The position numbers and the translations under genes were made by a program. Below, piece by piece: positions 1-6,572 of a stretch of DNA of 58,015 bases. Below the pieces are notes generated by a model that made no database searches, was not told the origin of the DNA, and saw only the letters and a list, made by a program, of their open reading frames with translations. The stretch spans positions 1 through 58,015 of the forward strand of contig JAZGGH010000149.1 of the NCBI GenBank assembly GCA_036480335.1, given 5' to 3'. How positions within the stretch are numbered: position 1 is the stretch's first letter; each line of letters starts with the position of its first letter. This DNA is from JAZGER01 sp036480335. Its GTDB lineage: Bacteria > Pseudomonadota > Gammaproteobacteria > DSM-19610.

Positions 1-2
1 AG

Positions 3-128
3 CTGAAGGCGTCCGACAATCGCGTCCAGCCATTTGAGGGAATGCTGCGTAGCCTGTCACGAGTTTACGATGTGATGGCGAAGCGGCATGGACGCAGGGC
101 GGCCGGGGCATCAATAGCTGTCGCGTAG
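3..128 (+). CDS. C-terminal fragment of an unidentified protein
   Basis: The frame is open from the window edge to a TAG at 126-128. It encodes about 41 residues, rich in Arg and Ala towards the end. It is followed 75 bases later by a hairpin terminator that it would share with the convergent OmpA-type gene, which supports a real 3' gene end. I do not recognise the family, and the start lies outside the window. A chance open frame at the edge remains possible. Confidence 0.4.
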   Translation: MKASDNRVQPFEGMLRSLSRVYDVMAKRHGRRAAGASIAVA

Positions 129-203
129 GCGAGTCGATTTTGGACAAGGATGTGCAAAATCTATCACGAGCTAGCGACACCCTTTTTAGAAGTAGGCGTA
201 AAA

Positions 204-226
204 AAACGGGTGTAAAACACCCGTTT
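204..226. terminator. Bidirectional rho-independent terminator
   Basis: A 9-base stem (204-212 with 218-226) closes a 5-base TAAAA loop. The stem ends in A-T pairs that supply a short T tract on either strand. It sits between the converging partial gene at the left edge and the minus-strand OmpA-family gene. Confidence 0.75.
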
Positions 227-321
227 GTTAGTTACCTGTTCTACTCATCCGAAAGAAGATCAGGAATTAGCTCACATTAGCTGAATGTTGCCTGACACTT
301 TCGGTTAGTCTCTGTGGTTAC

Positions 322-1806
322 TTATTTACTGGTAATGCGAACCGCAATACGACGATTTTGTGCACGACCTTCATCGGTGGCATTACTGGCAACTGGATGG
401 GCCGGTCCATAGCCTTCAGCTTCCATGCGTGAGCTATCAATACCCATTTCTACAAGAGCATTCATCACTGCATTTGCGCGCGCATTGGAAATTTTCATAT
501 TGGTTTCGATACTCCCGGTATCATCTGTATAACCACCAATCTTGAGAGCAGCATTCGGATAAGCCTGTAAAATTTTGGCCATATTATCAAGTTGCTCATT
601 TGAAGCATCCATATCCAATGTGGCACTACCGGTAGCAAAAGTGATTCGATCAAAGTTAAACCAGGTCGTTTTATCAACACTCTGACTATCATCACCAAGG
701 AAGTTAATCAGATTATTTTCGATACCGTTTTCAGGAATATTCAGATCAACACCAGAACTCAGCTTACGGCTGAAGAAATCGCCAATACCGGCAACGACTG
801 CTCCAGCAGTGCCAGTTGCAGCCGAAGCTGCATCACCCGCCATGTCAGCTGCTGAAGATGCCATATCACTCGCACCTTCTGCCAGACCGGAAACAGAACC
901 CGTTACAGAATCGACAGCAGATGAAACCGAATCAGCTGCCGCCGAAGCAGTATCACCCACCATATCCGTTGCGGAAGTCACTGCGCCATCAACACCATCA
1001 ACCACTGAAGTTATTGATTCAGTCGTCTGTTCAAGACCCTGTTCCACCTGTTGAGGCAGATTGCCGGTAACCTCTGTGACAGTTTCAGTATCTACACCGG
1101 TAGTTTGACCGCAATTGCGAAGACCAAAAAATAATGCCCCCAGACCAATCAGGCCAAGCAGGATCGGTATCAATTTACTACCACCCCTGTCTTCAGAATA
1201 CGTATTGCTAGCCGCGTCATGGGTAGCAGTACTCTGTGTTGCTGCAGGTGTATCATTTATATTACTCATATCAGCCAGCCCCAACATAGAGCCCATTCCG
1301 GTTGGCAGCCCTTTTACAATATTACTTTTCTCTCCGCTCAACAGCGACATTAAACCACTGGCATTCAGACCACCCTTCAGAATACGTTTGGAAAGATACC
1401 CCATTACCAGCGGACCAACCAGCCCCAGCAAGCCAGAACCGGACGGTTGTTTCATACCGGAAGCGCTGCTAACAAGATCAATAATGCCGCCAACCTTATC
1501 CCCAAATAGATTACCCATCAGACTACCGGCAAGATCCTTTGGGTCGCCCTGAGCTAGATTACCGCCGCCGACAAGGCTACCCAGGTTATCTAACACGTCT
1601 GCATTATCTGGCTTGTTCAACATATCAAAAATGCTACCAAAGGCACTGTTATCTGAGGACTTGTTAAGCATACCGCCAAGAATGGTCGAAGCCATTCCAG
1701 ATATACCGCTCTGCACGGCGGAATCACTTTCACCAAGATGTGAGGTAAGACTGGATAAGACTTTTGAGCCGACAAGACTGGATATTTCGTTAATAATGTT
1801 GGACAT
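322..1806 (-). CDS. DUF937/YidB-like and OmpA-domain envelope protein
   Basis: This 494-residue protein has three parts. Residues about 1-180 are Gly/Ser/Leu-rich and resemble the DUF937 (YidB-like) fold. A single membrane segment lies near residues 213-230, followed by a low-complexity Ala/Ser/Asp linker to about 350. The last ~110 residues are an OmpA/MotB-type peptidoglycan-binding domain with the conserved TDDTG and NxxIS-like NAxxNxL helix and a closing NRR. The start has a strong AAAGGAAG ribosome site five bases upstream. The expected place is inner membrane with the OmpA domain in the periplasm, tethering to cell wall. The role of the DUF937 part is unknown. It lies downstream of tRNA-Arg on the same strand. 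Confidence 0.85.
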   Translation of the reverse strand: MSNIINEISSLVGSKVLSSLTSHLGESDSAVQSGISGMASTILGGMLNKSSDNSAFGSIFDMLNKPDNADVLDNLGSLVGGGNLAQGDPKDLAGSLMGNLFGDKVGGIIDLVSSASGMKQPSGSGLLGLVGPLVMGYLSKRILKGGLNASGLMSLLSGEKSNIVKGLPTGMGSMLGLADMSNINDTPAATQSTATHDAASNTYSEDRGGSKLIPILLGLIGLGALFFGLRNCGQTTGVDTETVTEVTGNLPQQVEQGLEQTTESITSVVDGVDGAVTSATDMVGDTASAAADSVSSAVDSVTGSVSGLAEGASDMASSAADMAGDAASAATGTAGAVVAGIGDFFSRKLSSGVDLNIPENGIENNLINFLGDDSQSVDKTTWFNFDRITFATGSATLDMDASNEQLDNMAKILQAYPNAALKIGGYTDDTGSIETNMKISNARANAVMNALVEMGIDSSRMEAEGYGPAHPVASNATDEGRAQNRRIAVRITSK

Positions 1807-1885
1807 GGGGACTTCCTTTGTTAAATGGTTAAGTGTTTCTGTCGCCTAATGAAGAGGACGTTAATTAAAGTATAATAACGTTATC

Positions 1886-1962
1886 TGGTGCCCACGGCAG
1901 GAGTCGAACCTGCGACTTCACCCTTAGGAGGGGTGCGCTCTATCCAGCTGAGCTACGTAGGC
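1886..1962 (-). tRNA. tRNA-Arg (anticodon CCT)
   Basis: A full cloverleaf can be folded on the minus strand. The acceptor stem GCCTACG pairs with CGTGGGC through one G-U pair. The anticodon stem CACCC/GGGTG carries the loop CTCCTAA, giving anticodon CCT, which reads AGG. The T arm has GGTTCGA, and the 3' CCA is encoded (TGG at 1886-1888). Length is 77 nt including CCA. Confidence 0.97.
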
Positions 1963-2028
1963 AGTGAGCAGCGTTGAGTATTCTAACGCAAAGCGTAAAA
2001 CAAACACACCCGCCAGTTAAGTAGTTCA

Positions 2029-2075
2029 CATCCATACTCCGTCAGAGACACTCTGTATTTAAGTAAGTGTGGATG
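2029..2075. other. Nested inverted repeat upstream of tRNA-Arg
   Basis: An outer 10-base arm (2029-2038) pairs with 2066-2075 with one G-T wobble. Inside, CAGAG (2043-2047) pairs with CTCTG (2051-2055) around a three-base loop. No T tract follows on either strand, so it is a poor terminator. The heptamer TTAAGTA occurs both before the left arm and before the right arm. Function unknown. Confidence 0.4.
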
Positions 2076-2121
2076 CCCTTCATTATTATATAGATCGACT
2101 CGTGATCAATTGAATTATTAT

Positions 2122-2319
2122 TTATATTCGAGGCGTTATAAATATTTTCATTATTTTTGCAGACATTTCTCCATCAGCGATAATGGCCACTGTCCATTTG
2201 GGTAAAGCCTGGGCTAACCAGATCATGAAGACTATCAGGATTACTTTATTGCTCGTGGGAAGCTGCTTATAACGCGCATAAAGGCCGGTAGTTTTTTTAT
2301 GAGATTGTGCTTTAACCAT
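2122..2319 (-). CDS. Small single-span membrane protein, unknown
   Basis: This 65-residue ORF has a basic N-terminus (many Lys/Arg in the first 28 residues) and one hydrophobic stretch near residues 25-48. A weak AAGG lies about ten bases before the ATG. It sits alone in an AT-rich stretch between tRNA-Arg and the DUF4389 gene. A longer ORF in another frame of the same strand overlaps its 5' half, but that one has a poor composition. I do not recognise a family. It could be spurious. Confidence 0.4.
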   Translation of the reverse strand: MVKAQSHKKTTGLYARYKQLPTSNKVILIVFMIWLAQALPKWTVAIIADGEMSAKIMKIFITPRI

Positions 2320-2552
2320 GCGCTGTTTACCTTAGTGTTCATTGCTGCATTATCCAATGAATAATTTAGCAATCGTAGAATACCCTGTCTGGAAGCAACT
2401 GAATTCAGTATAGATAAAAGCTGTAAATCGGTCAAATAAGATAGGTATTTGAGTAGTTTACGTATTTTATTGAAAAAATATAAATTAGGGAACGATTCTG
2501 TTCTATAGTGGATCATAATGATAAGTAATTTATTAAAATCGAAGGTAATCTA

Positions 2553-2870
2553 ATGAATTCTGGAACCGCATCACCTTATAAACAGAATCTACAGCCACGC
2601 GCTACATGGCATCGATTATTCTTTATGCTTGTGACTATTATGCTCTATTCAATATCGCGCGCTGTTGTGAGTCTGGTTGTAGTTATCCAGTTTTTCTGGG
2701 TGCTGTTTAATGGTGAAACGCACAAGTCACTGCTGCAATTAGGTGGGTCGCTGGCGATCTATACCTACCAAATTATCCGTTATCTGTCTTTCAATACAGA
2801 AGCTCGGCCATTCCCTTTCGATCTTGATTGGCCATCAGCGCAGCAGGGGATTGAGCATACAAATATATAA
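2553..2870 (+). CDS. DUF4389 family membrane protein
   Basis: The 105-residue protein matches DUF4389: a hydrophobic segment (about residues 22-52) containing LYSISRAVVSLVVVIQFFWV, a short GE-containing turn, a region ending in TYQIIRYLSFNTE, then a PFPF-DWP tail. Family members are small inner-membrane proteins of unknown role, often close to lipid or envelope genes. It converges on the tetR gene with about 30 bases between stops. It stands alone, and its upstream region is AT-rich. Confidence 0.85.
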   Translation: MNSGTASPYKQNLQPRATWHRLFFMLVTIMLYSISRAVVSLVVVIQFFWVLFNGETHKSLLQLGGSLAIYTYQIIRYLSFNTEARPFPFDLDWPSAQQGIEHTNI

Positions 2871-2902
2871 ATAATGTTGGAGCGGGGATAAGGTGAGTAT
2901 GG

Positions 2903-3511
2903 TTACTCCGGTGTGTAACTGATCGCACGAAAGAAAAGATCCAGTAGCTGATCGACCAGGTGATGTAACTCGATATCACGATAGCGGCTCGATTTGAGAA
3001 TACACTTTGCATATAGCGCTTCGCGTAAAATACCCTGAAACATTAAACAGGCAATGGGTGCCGATACGGTGATGGGGTGGCCTTCTTCAGCGAGGTCCTT
3101 CAGGCCGACATCAATATAGTCTGAAAAGGGTTTCCAGCGATTTTCAAAAAACTGGCGCGTGGCATCACTGCCTTCCAGCACGCTATGCATTTCCATGCGC
3201 AGATAATCCGGATCACGGGCCACGCTATCAACATAGATACGGGTGATGCGCCTGAGGATGCTGGCAAAATCAGAATCACCGGTAAGAATAGCATCGACAT
3301 AGCTTTCGCGCCGACAGGCAATGTCGTTTAGGACTTCTTCATAAAGGGCTTCTTTGGAATCGAAATGTCGGTAGAGAATGGCTGGGCTAACACCCAGTCG
3401 GGTAGCAATTTCGTCGACCGAAACGCCATGATAGCCTTTGTCTGCAAACAGCACCTTGGCAACGGCCAGAATAGAAGCGCGGCGTTCCCTCGCCTTTAAA
3501 CGCTTTGGCAT
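2903..3511 (-). CDS. TetR family transcriptional regulator
   Basis: The 202-residue protein opens with a TetR helix-turn-helix: ILAVAKVLFADKGYHG, then VDEIATRLGVS, then AILYRHFDSKEALY (residues about 13-60). The remaining 140 residues form the ligand-binding dimer domain, which does not reveal its ligand. It starts 3 bases after the tusA-like stop, so the two are almost certainly co-transcribed from the promoter at 3810-3838. A TetR-style operator over that promoter suggests autoregulation and control of the sulfur-carrier gene. Confidence 0.93.
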   Translation of the reverse strand: MPKRLKARERRASILAVAKVLFADKGYHGVSVDEIATRLGVSPAILYRHFDSKEALYEEVLNDIACRRESYVDAILTGDSDFASILRRITRIYVDSVARDPDYLRMEMHSVLEGSDATRQFFENRWKPFSDYIDVGLKDLAEEGHPITVSAPIACLMFQGILREALYAKCILKSSRYRDIELHHLVDQLLDLFFRAISYTPE

Positions 3512-3514
3512 GGT

Positions 3515-3742
3515 TTAGTGTTTCTTGATGTGAAACTCAAATTCGCCACTGTTTTCCTTTGACGCCATCAGTTCGTTACCTGTTTGTTTACAGAAAGCCT
3601 CGAAATCCTTGACTGAACCTGGGTCGGTGGAAACGATGCGTAATACCTGGCCGGATTCCATTGCTGTGATGCTCTTTTTAGCCCGTAAAATAGGCAGGGG
3701 GCAATTCAGGCCGCGTGCATCCAGCTCTTGATCATATGACAT
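3515..3742 (-). CDS. TusA/SirA-like sulfur carrier protein
   Basis: The 75-residue product carries the TusA signature: LDARGLNCPLPILRAKK, with the sulfur-accepting Cys in NCPLP, then a DPGS motif and a short beta-strand tail. The ATG at 3742 is chosen over an in-frame start 45 bases upstream because AAGGAG lies seven bases before it and because TusA proteins begin here. TusA-family proteins relay persulfide sulfur in tRNA thiolation, molybdopterin or sulfur oxidation. The tetR partner, rather than tus or dsr genes, means this is probably a paralogue with a regulated job, not housekeeping TusA. Confidence 0.93.
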   Translation of the reverse strand: MSYDQELDARGLNCPLPILRAKKSITAMESGQVLRIVSTDPGSVKDFEAFCKQTGNELMASKENSGEFEFHIKKH

Positions 3743-3792
3743 AAGTGACTCCTTGAAAATGTAGTCAGTAGTAGTTAGTTGACTCACGTATG

Positions 3793-3810
3793 TTAGTGAG
3801 CGTTTACTTA
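3793..3810. promoter_or_regulatory. Candidate TetR operator
   Basis: The 18-base imperfect palindrome TTAGTGAGCGTTTACTTA has half-sites that match at 6 of 9 positions. It resembles operators of TetR-family proteins built on GTGA-N-TCAC-like cores. It begins at the last base of the -10 hexamer and covers the likely transcription start of tusA-tetR, an ideal place for repression. Confidence 0.65.
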
Positions 3811-3838
3811 CAATAGAGAAATATTATTGTTTTGTCAA
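3810..3838 (-). promoter_or_regulatory. Sigma-70 promoter of tusA-tetR
   Basis: On the minus strand a perfect -35 TTGACA (3833-3838) is separated by exactly 17 bases from -10 TATTGT (3810-3815). It reads toward the tusA-like gene starting at 3742. Confidence 0.8.
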
Positions 3839-3931
3839 GCGATTCAAAATAACTGAATAAAAACAGTTAATTAAATAAAGTTCGTTATGGAACCCTCTGA
3901 TTAACTCTGAATGAAGTAGATTGTGCTCAGA

Positions 3932-4217
3932 ATGGTCAGATTCAAGGTGCCGAATCGCAAAAAGGTTGTTCTCTATACGACCCAACGCTGTAAGTTATTG
4001 TAAGAAAGCCAAACGTTATTTAAATGGGCTGAATTCAGGTGGCATTAATATCCGCTATACCGAGTACGATGTTGAAACAAGCCGCAAGGGTAAGCGTGAT
4101 TTTAAAAAGCTGAAAGGCGCAAGAGTACCTGTCATTCTTGTGGGTGATCAGCGGATGAATGGATTTTCGGAGGGCAAGATGTATTCATTGTTGAAAAGTG
4201 CTGGTTATCGGATTTGA
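3932..4217 (+). pseudogene. Glutaredoxin-family gene, frameshifted in the active site
   Basis: Two frames together spell one glutaredoxin. From ATG 3932 the protein runs to VVLYTTQRC and then hits TAA at 4001-4003. Shifting by one base at about 3995-3996 continues as YCKKAKRYL and on to VPVILVGDQ and MNGFSE, the usual thioredoxin-fold tail with cis-Pro and GF motifs. Removing one T restores a C-x-Y-C active site exactly where the frame breaks. No slippery heptamer is present at the break. Either the gene is dead or the assembly has a one-base error. It lies convergent with the PDZ gene, whose stop overlaps this end. Confidence 0.75.
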
Positions 4218-5102
4218 TACTAGCGTGGCATCGATCTGAACCCCGAAGGGGCCTCTTGGAATTAGCAGGCTGACAGGTTGGTTATTTCGCAGTACATTGA
4301 GCGTCACATAAGTATTTCTTTGTCCTTCGGTGGTGGTGTTTTTCAGTTCCTGCGGCGTGAATATTGTTTTACCGGCGTAATCAAGAATGATGTCTCCCGC
4401 ATGCAATCCTGCCTGATCGGCTGGAGATTCAGGAATAACAGAGGTGATAACGGTGCGATTATTTCTCCCGCTGGCGATGAGTATTTTGTCATAGGCATTG
4501 TCGCCAATGCGTGAGCGCAGACGTGGATAATCAAACTGAAATTTGCGTAATTCCTGATAATATTTTGAGGTGTTATAGAAACCCTCACGGTTTGCAGCAT
4601 CATACAGTTCGAGTTTTTTCATTTCGAAAGCATTGAATTCGCCTGCTATGTCATTGGCCAGGACTTCGTTGACACCTGCTTCAGTGAGCATGGTTTTTGA
4701 CAAGGTTTCCTGATCTGTGATTTTAGTCCGTTTTTCTTTCTGTTCCCTGTTAACGGTAGTGTTAGAAGATGCCTGGTCAGATTTTGTGACTTTCGATTTC
4801 TTGATTGTGTCTTCCAGCATTGCTATACGCGAATAAACCTTGTTCAGTTCGTTTTCAAGAATAGTGATACGGTTAGACTGTAATTTCAGTTGAATGGCAA
4901 TTTTTTGTTCTGGTTGGATGCTGATTTTCTCAGGGGTATTGATCTGATTTGTCTGATTGATTGGAGTAGCTGGTGCCTGCTGCGATTCTTCAGGCTGGTC
5001 AGGGGATAAGGGTTCTTGCATGGAAAATCCACCATTAAGGTAAATTATGGATATAATCATTGTTATGATCACAATGAGAATTGAGAGAGTAAGCGGCTTC
5101 AT
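4185..5102 (-). CDS. Membrane-anchored PDZ-domain protein
   Basis: The 305-residue protein has an N-terminal signal anchor (residues about 5-25), a Pro/Gln-rich stretch, a predicted coiled coil near 70-105, a charged helical region, and a single PDZ domain near 205-290. The PDZ signature is SVIPESPADQAGLHAGDIIL. There is no protease domain, so it most likely acts as an adaptor in the periplasm. It is transcribed divergently from the retropepsin-like protease gene, with 61 bases between starts. The shared promoter region suggests joint function, which is inference. GspC-like proteins have a related layout, but no other type II secretion genes are nearby. Confidence 0.8.
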   Translation of the reverse strand: MKPLTLSILIVIITMIISIIYLNGGFSMQEPLSPDQPEESQQAPATPINQTNQINTPEKISIQPEQKIAIQLKLQSNRITILENELNKVYSRIAMLEDTIKKSKVTKSDQASSNTTVNREQKEKRTKITDQETLSKTMLTEAGVNEVLANDIAGEFNAFEMKKLELYDAANREGFYNTSKYYQELRKFQFDYPRLRSRIGDNAYDKILIASGRNNRTVITSVIPESPADQAGLHAGDIILDYAGKTIFTPQELKNTTTEGQRNTYVTLNVLRNNQPVSLLIPRGPFGVQIDATLVSNPITSTFQQ

Positions 5103-5163
5103 TTATGTCTGTGTCCTGCGTTTTTCTGGAATAGTATATGCCATCTGCTGAAGAATCACTCGA

Positions 5164-6330
5164 ATGCGTCTGTTTGTCCTGATCGTTAACGCGTTTGTTG
5201 TCGGTCTGGGGAGTGGCTGGTTTGCTCATGGATACAAAGATGGCCGTTCGGTTTTGTCAGTTGCTAACCAGCCAAAGCAGTTACCACGACAGCTCACGCC
5301 AGGGTCTCCTCTAGTCCATATTCCGATTGCTACTGATGAGCTTGATACCTATTTAAATCAGCATGATAGGCAACAGCTAGATGAATACCTTGCTTCTGTG
5401 TCAACACATGGCTCCGAAGATGAGCAGGAACATGTTCGGATGCGCATTTTTGCTTTCGCGAAAAAAATGCATACTGAACAGCAGTATGATTTAGCTGCAT
5501 CAGTATTACAAAGCTATCGGTTATCGAAGCATCGGGATGTTGATGTGCTAATGTTGCTGGCGGATATATCTCATGCCAATCAGGCTGAAACAACAGCACT
5601 TGATTATCTCTACGAGGCTAAGGGGTATGCTTTTCGGCAAAATAATCTGGATCAGATTGTTCACAAAATACGCACCTTGGTAGCAGGTTATGCAAAACAA
5701 CTGGCAGCATCTCAGCAGGAATTTGAGTTACTTGAGTTTTACGAGTATCTAAGTCGTCAGGAACCCGAATATTCGCCGTATTTTATCGAACTGGCCAGGA
5801 TCCAGATTCACCTGAGTCAACCATTGGCTGCAAGTCGCTCCCTGCAGCTGGTGGCGCTGGATCCTAGGGTAGGTATGCAGGCCAGAGCAATGCTGGCAGA
5901 TCTTGCGGCGATGGAGCAGAGCGATGCCGAAGAGGAAAACGATCATTCGAGTGATATCCCGCTACAGCGAGAGGGGCAGCATTTTATTGTCACTGTTGAA
6001 GTGAATGGGCGCTGGCAAGCCAGATTGTTGATTGATACGGGGGCCACACTAACAATCTTGACTCCTGATTTTGTACAGCAAAGTGGATTAAGTCTGCCGA
6101 ATACCAGCAAGACGGGCCGCTTCAGTACAGCTAACGGATCAGTTCGTGCTCCAGTCTTTGAGATTGACTCGCTGGCGGTGGCTAGCTGGCAGGTCAACAG
6201 TATCGAGGTTGGTGTGCTCCCGCTGGGTAACGGGCAGTCAATTGACGGCTTGCTGGGAATGAATTTTCTGCAGTATTTCCAGTTTTTTATCGATCAGCGA
6301 TCGGCTGTTCTGAGGCTTTCCAGGCGATAG
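5164..6330 (+). CDS. TPR-like, retropepsin-type aspartic protease
   Basis: This 388-residue protein starts with a membrane or signal segment (residues about 3-22). A helical region near 90-250 looks like degenerate tetratricopeptide repeats. The C-terminal ~120 residues are a retropepsin-like aspartic protease: LLIDTGATLTIL with the catalytic Asp at residue 291, then a hydrophobic-hydrophobic-Gly element, DGLLGMNF, near the end. Single-domain members must dimerise to be active. The expected location is periplasm, membrane-tethered. It is divergent from the PDZ gene and followed by a 242-base gap. The substrate is unknown. Confidence 0.85.
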   Translation: MRLFVLIVNAFVVGLGSGWFAHGYKDGRSVLSVANQPKQLPRQLTPGSPLVHIPIATDELDTYLNQHDRQQLDEYLASVSTHGSEDEQEHVRMRIFAFAKKMHTEQQYDLAASVLQSYRLSKHRDVDVLMLLADISHANQAETTALDYLYEAKGYAFRQNNLDQIVHKIRTLVAGYAKQLAASQQEFELLEFYEYLSRQEPEYSPYFIELARIQIHLSQPLAASRSLQLVALDPRVGMQARAMLADLAAMEQSDAEEENDHSSDIPLQREGQHFIVTVEVNGRWQARLLIDTGATLTILTPDFVQQSGLSLPNTSKTGRFSTANGSVRAPVFEIDSLAVASWQVNSIEVGVLPLGNGQSIDGLLGMNFLQYFQFFIDQRSAVLRLSRR

Positions 6331-6572
6331 ACAATCGTTCAGACGAATAGTTAAAAGTTGAATGAATTGTAATGCCGTATTGTCGACAGCTTGATATTTT
6401 TATACAATATTGAGTGGCCTCATAAAAATTATAGTCCATTCTAAATGGCGTTGCTTGCTTTGCCTGGATAGGTTTTTATTAATTGTATATGATTGAAAAA
6501 TCATGTGTTTTTCATTTGTCAGTCAATGTAACGTGTGGCTGATATATTTTTTACACCATATGGAGTTTCCAA

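Noticed and set aside
2241..2516. 91-codon minus-strand ORF overlapping the small membrane protein gene
   Set aside because: Overlaps in another frame, lacks a ribosome site and has no domain-like pattern; the shorter membrane ORF is more convincing.
3985..4005. Programmed ribosomal frameshift in the glutaredoxin gene
   Set aside because: No slippery heptamer, no upstream Shine-Dalgarno-like stimulator and no downstream stem were seen at the break; an indel is simpler.
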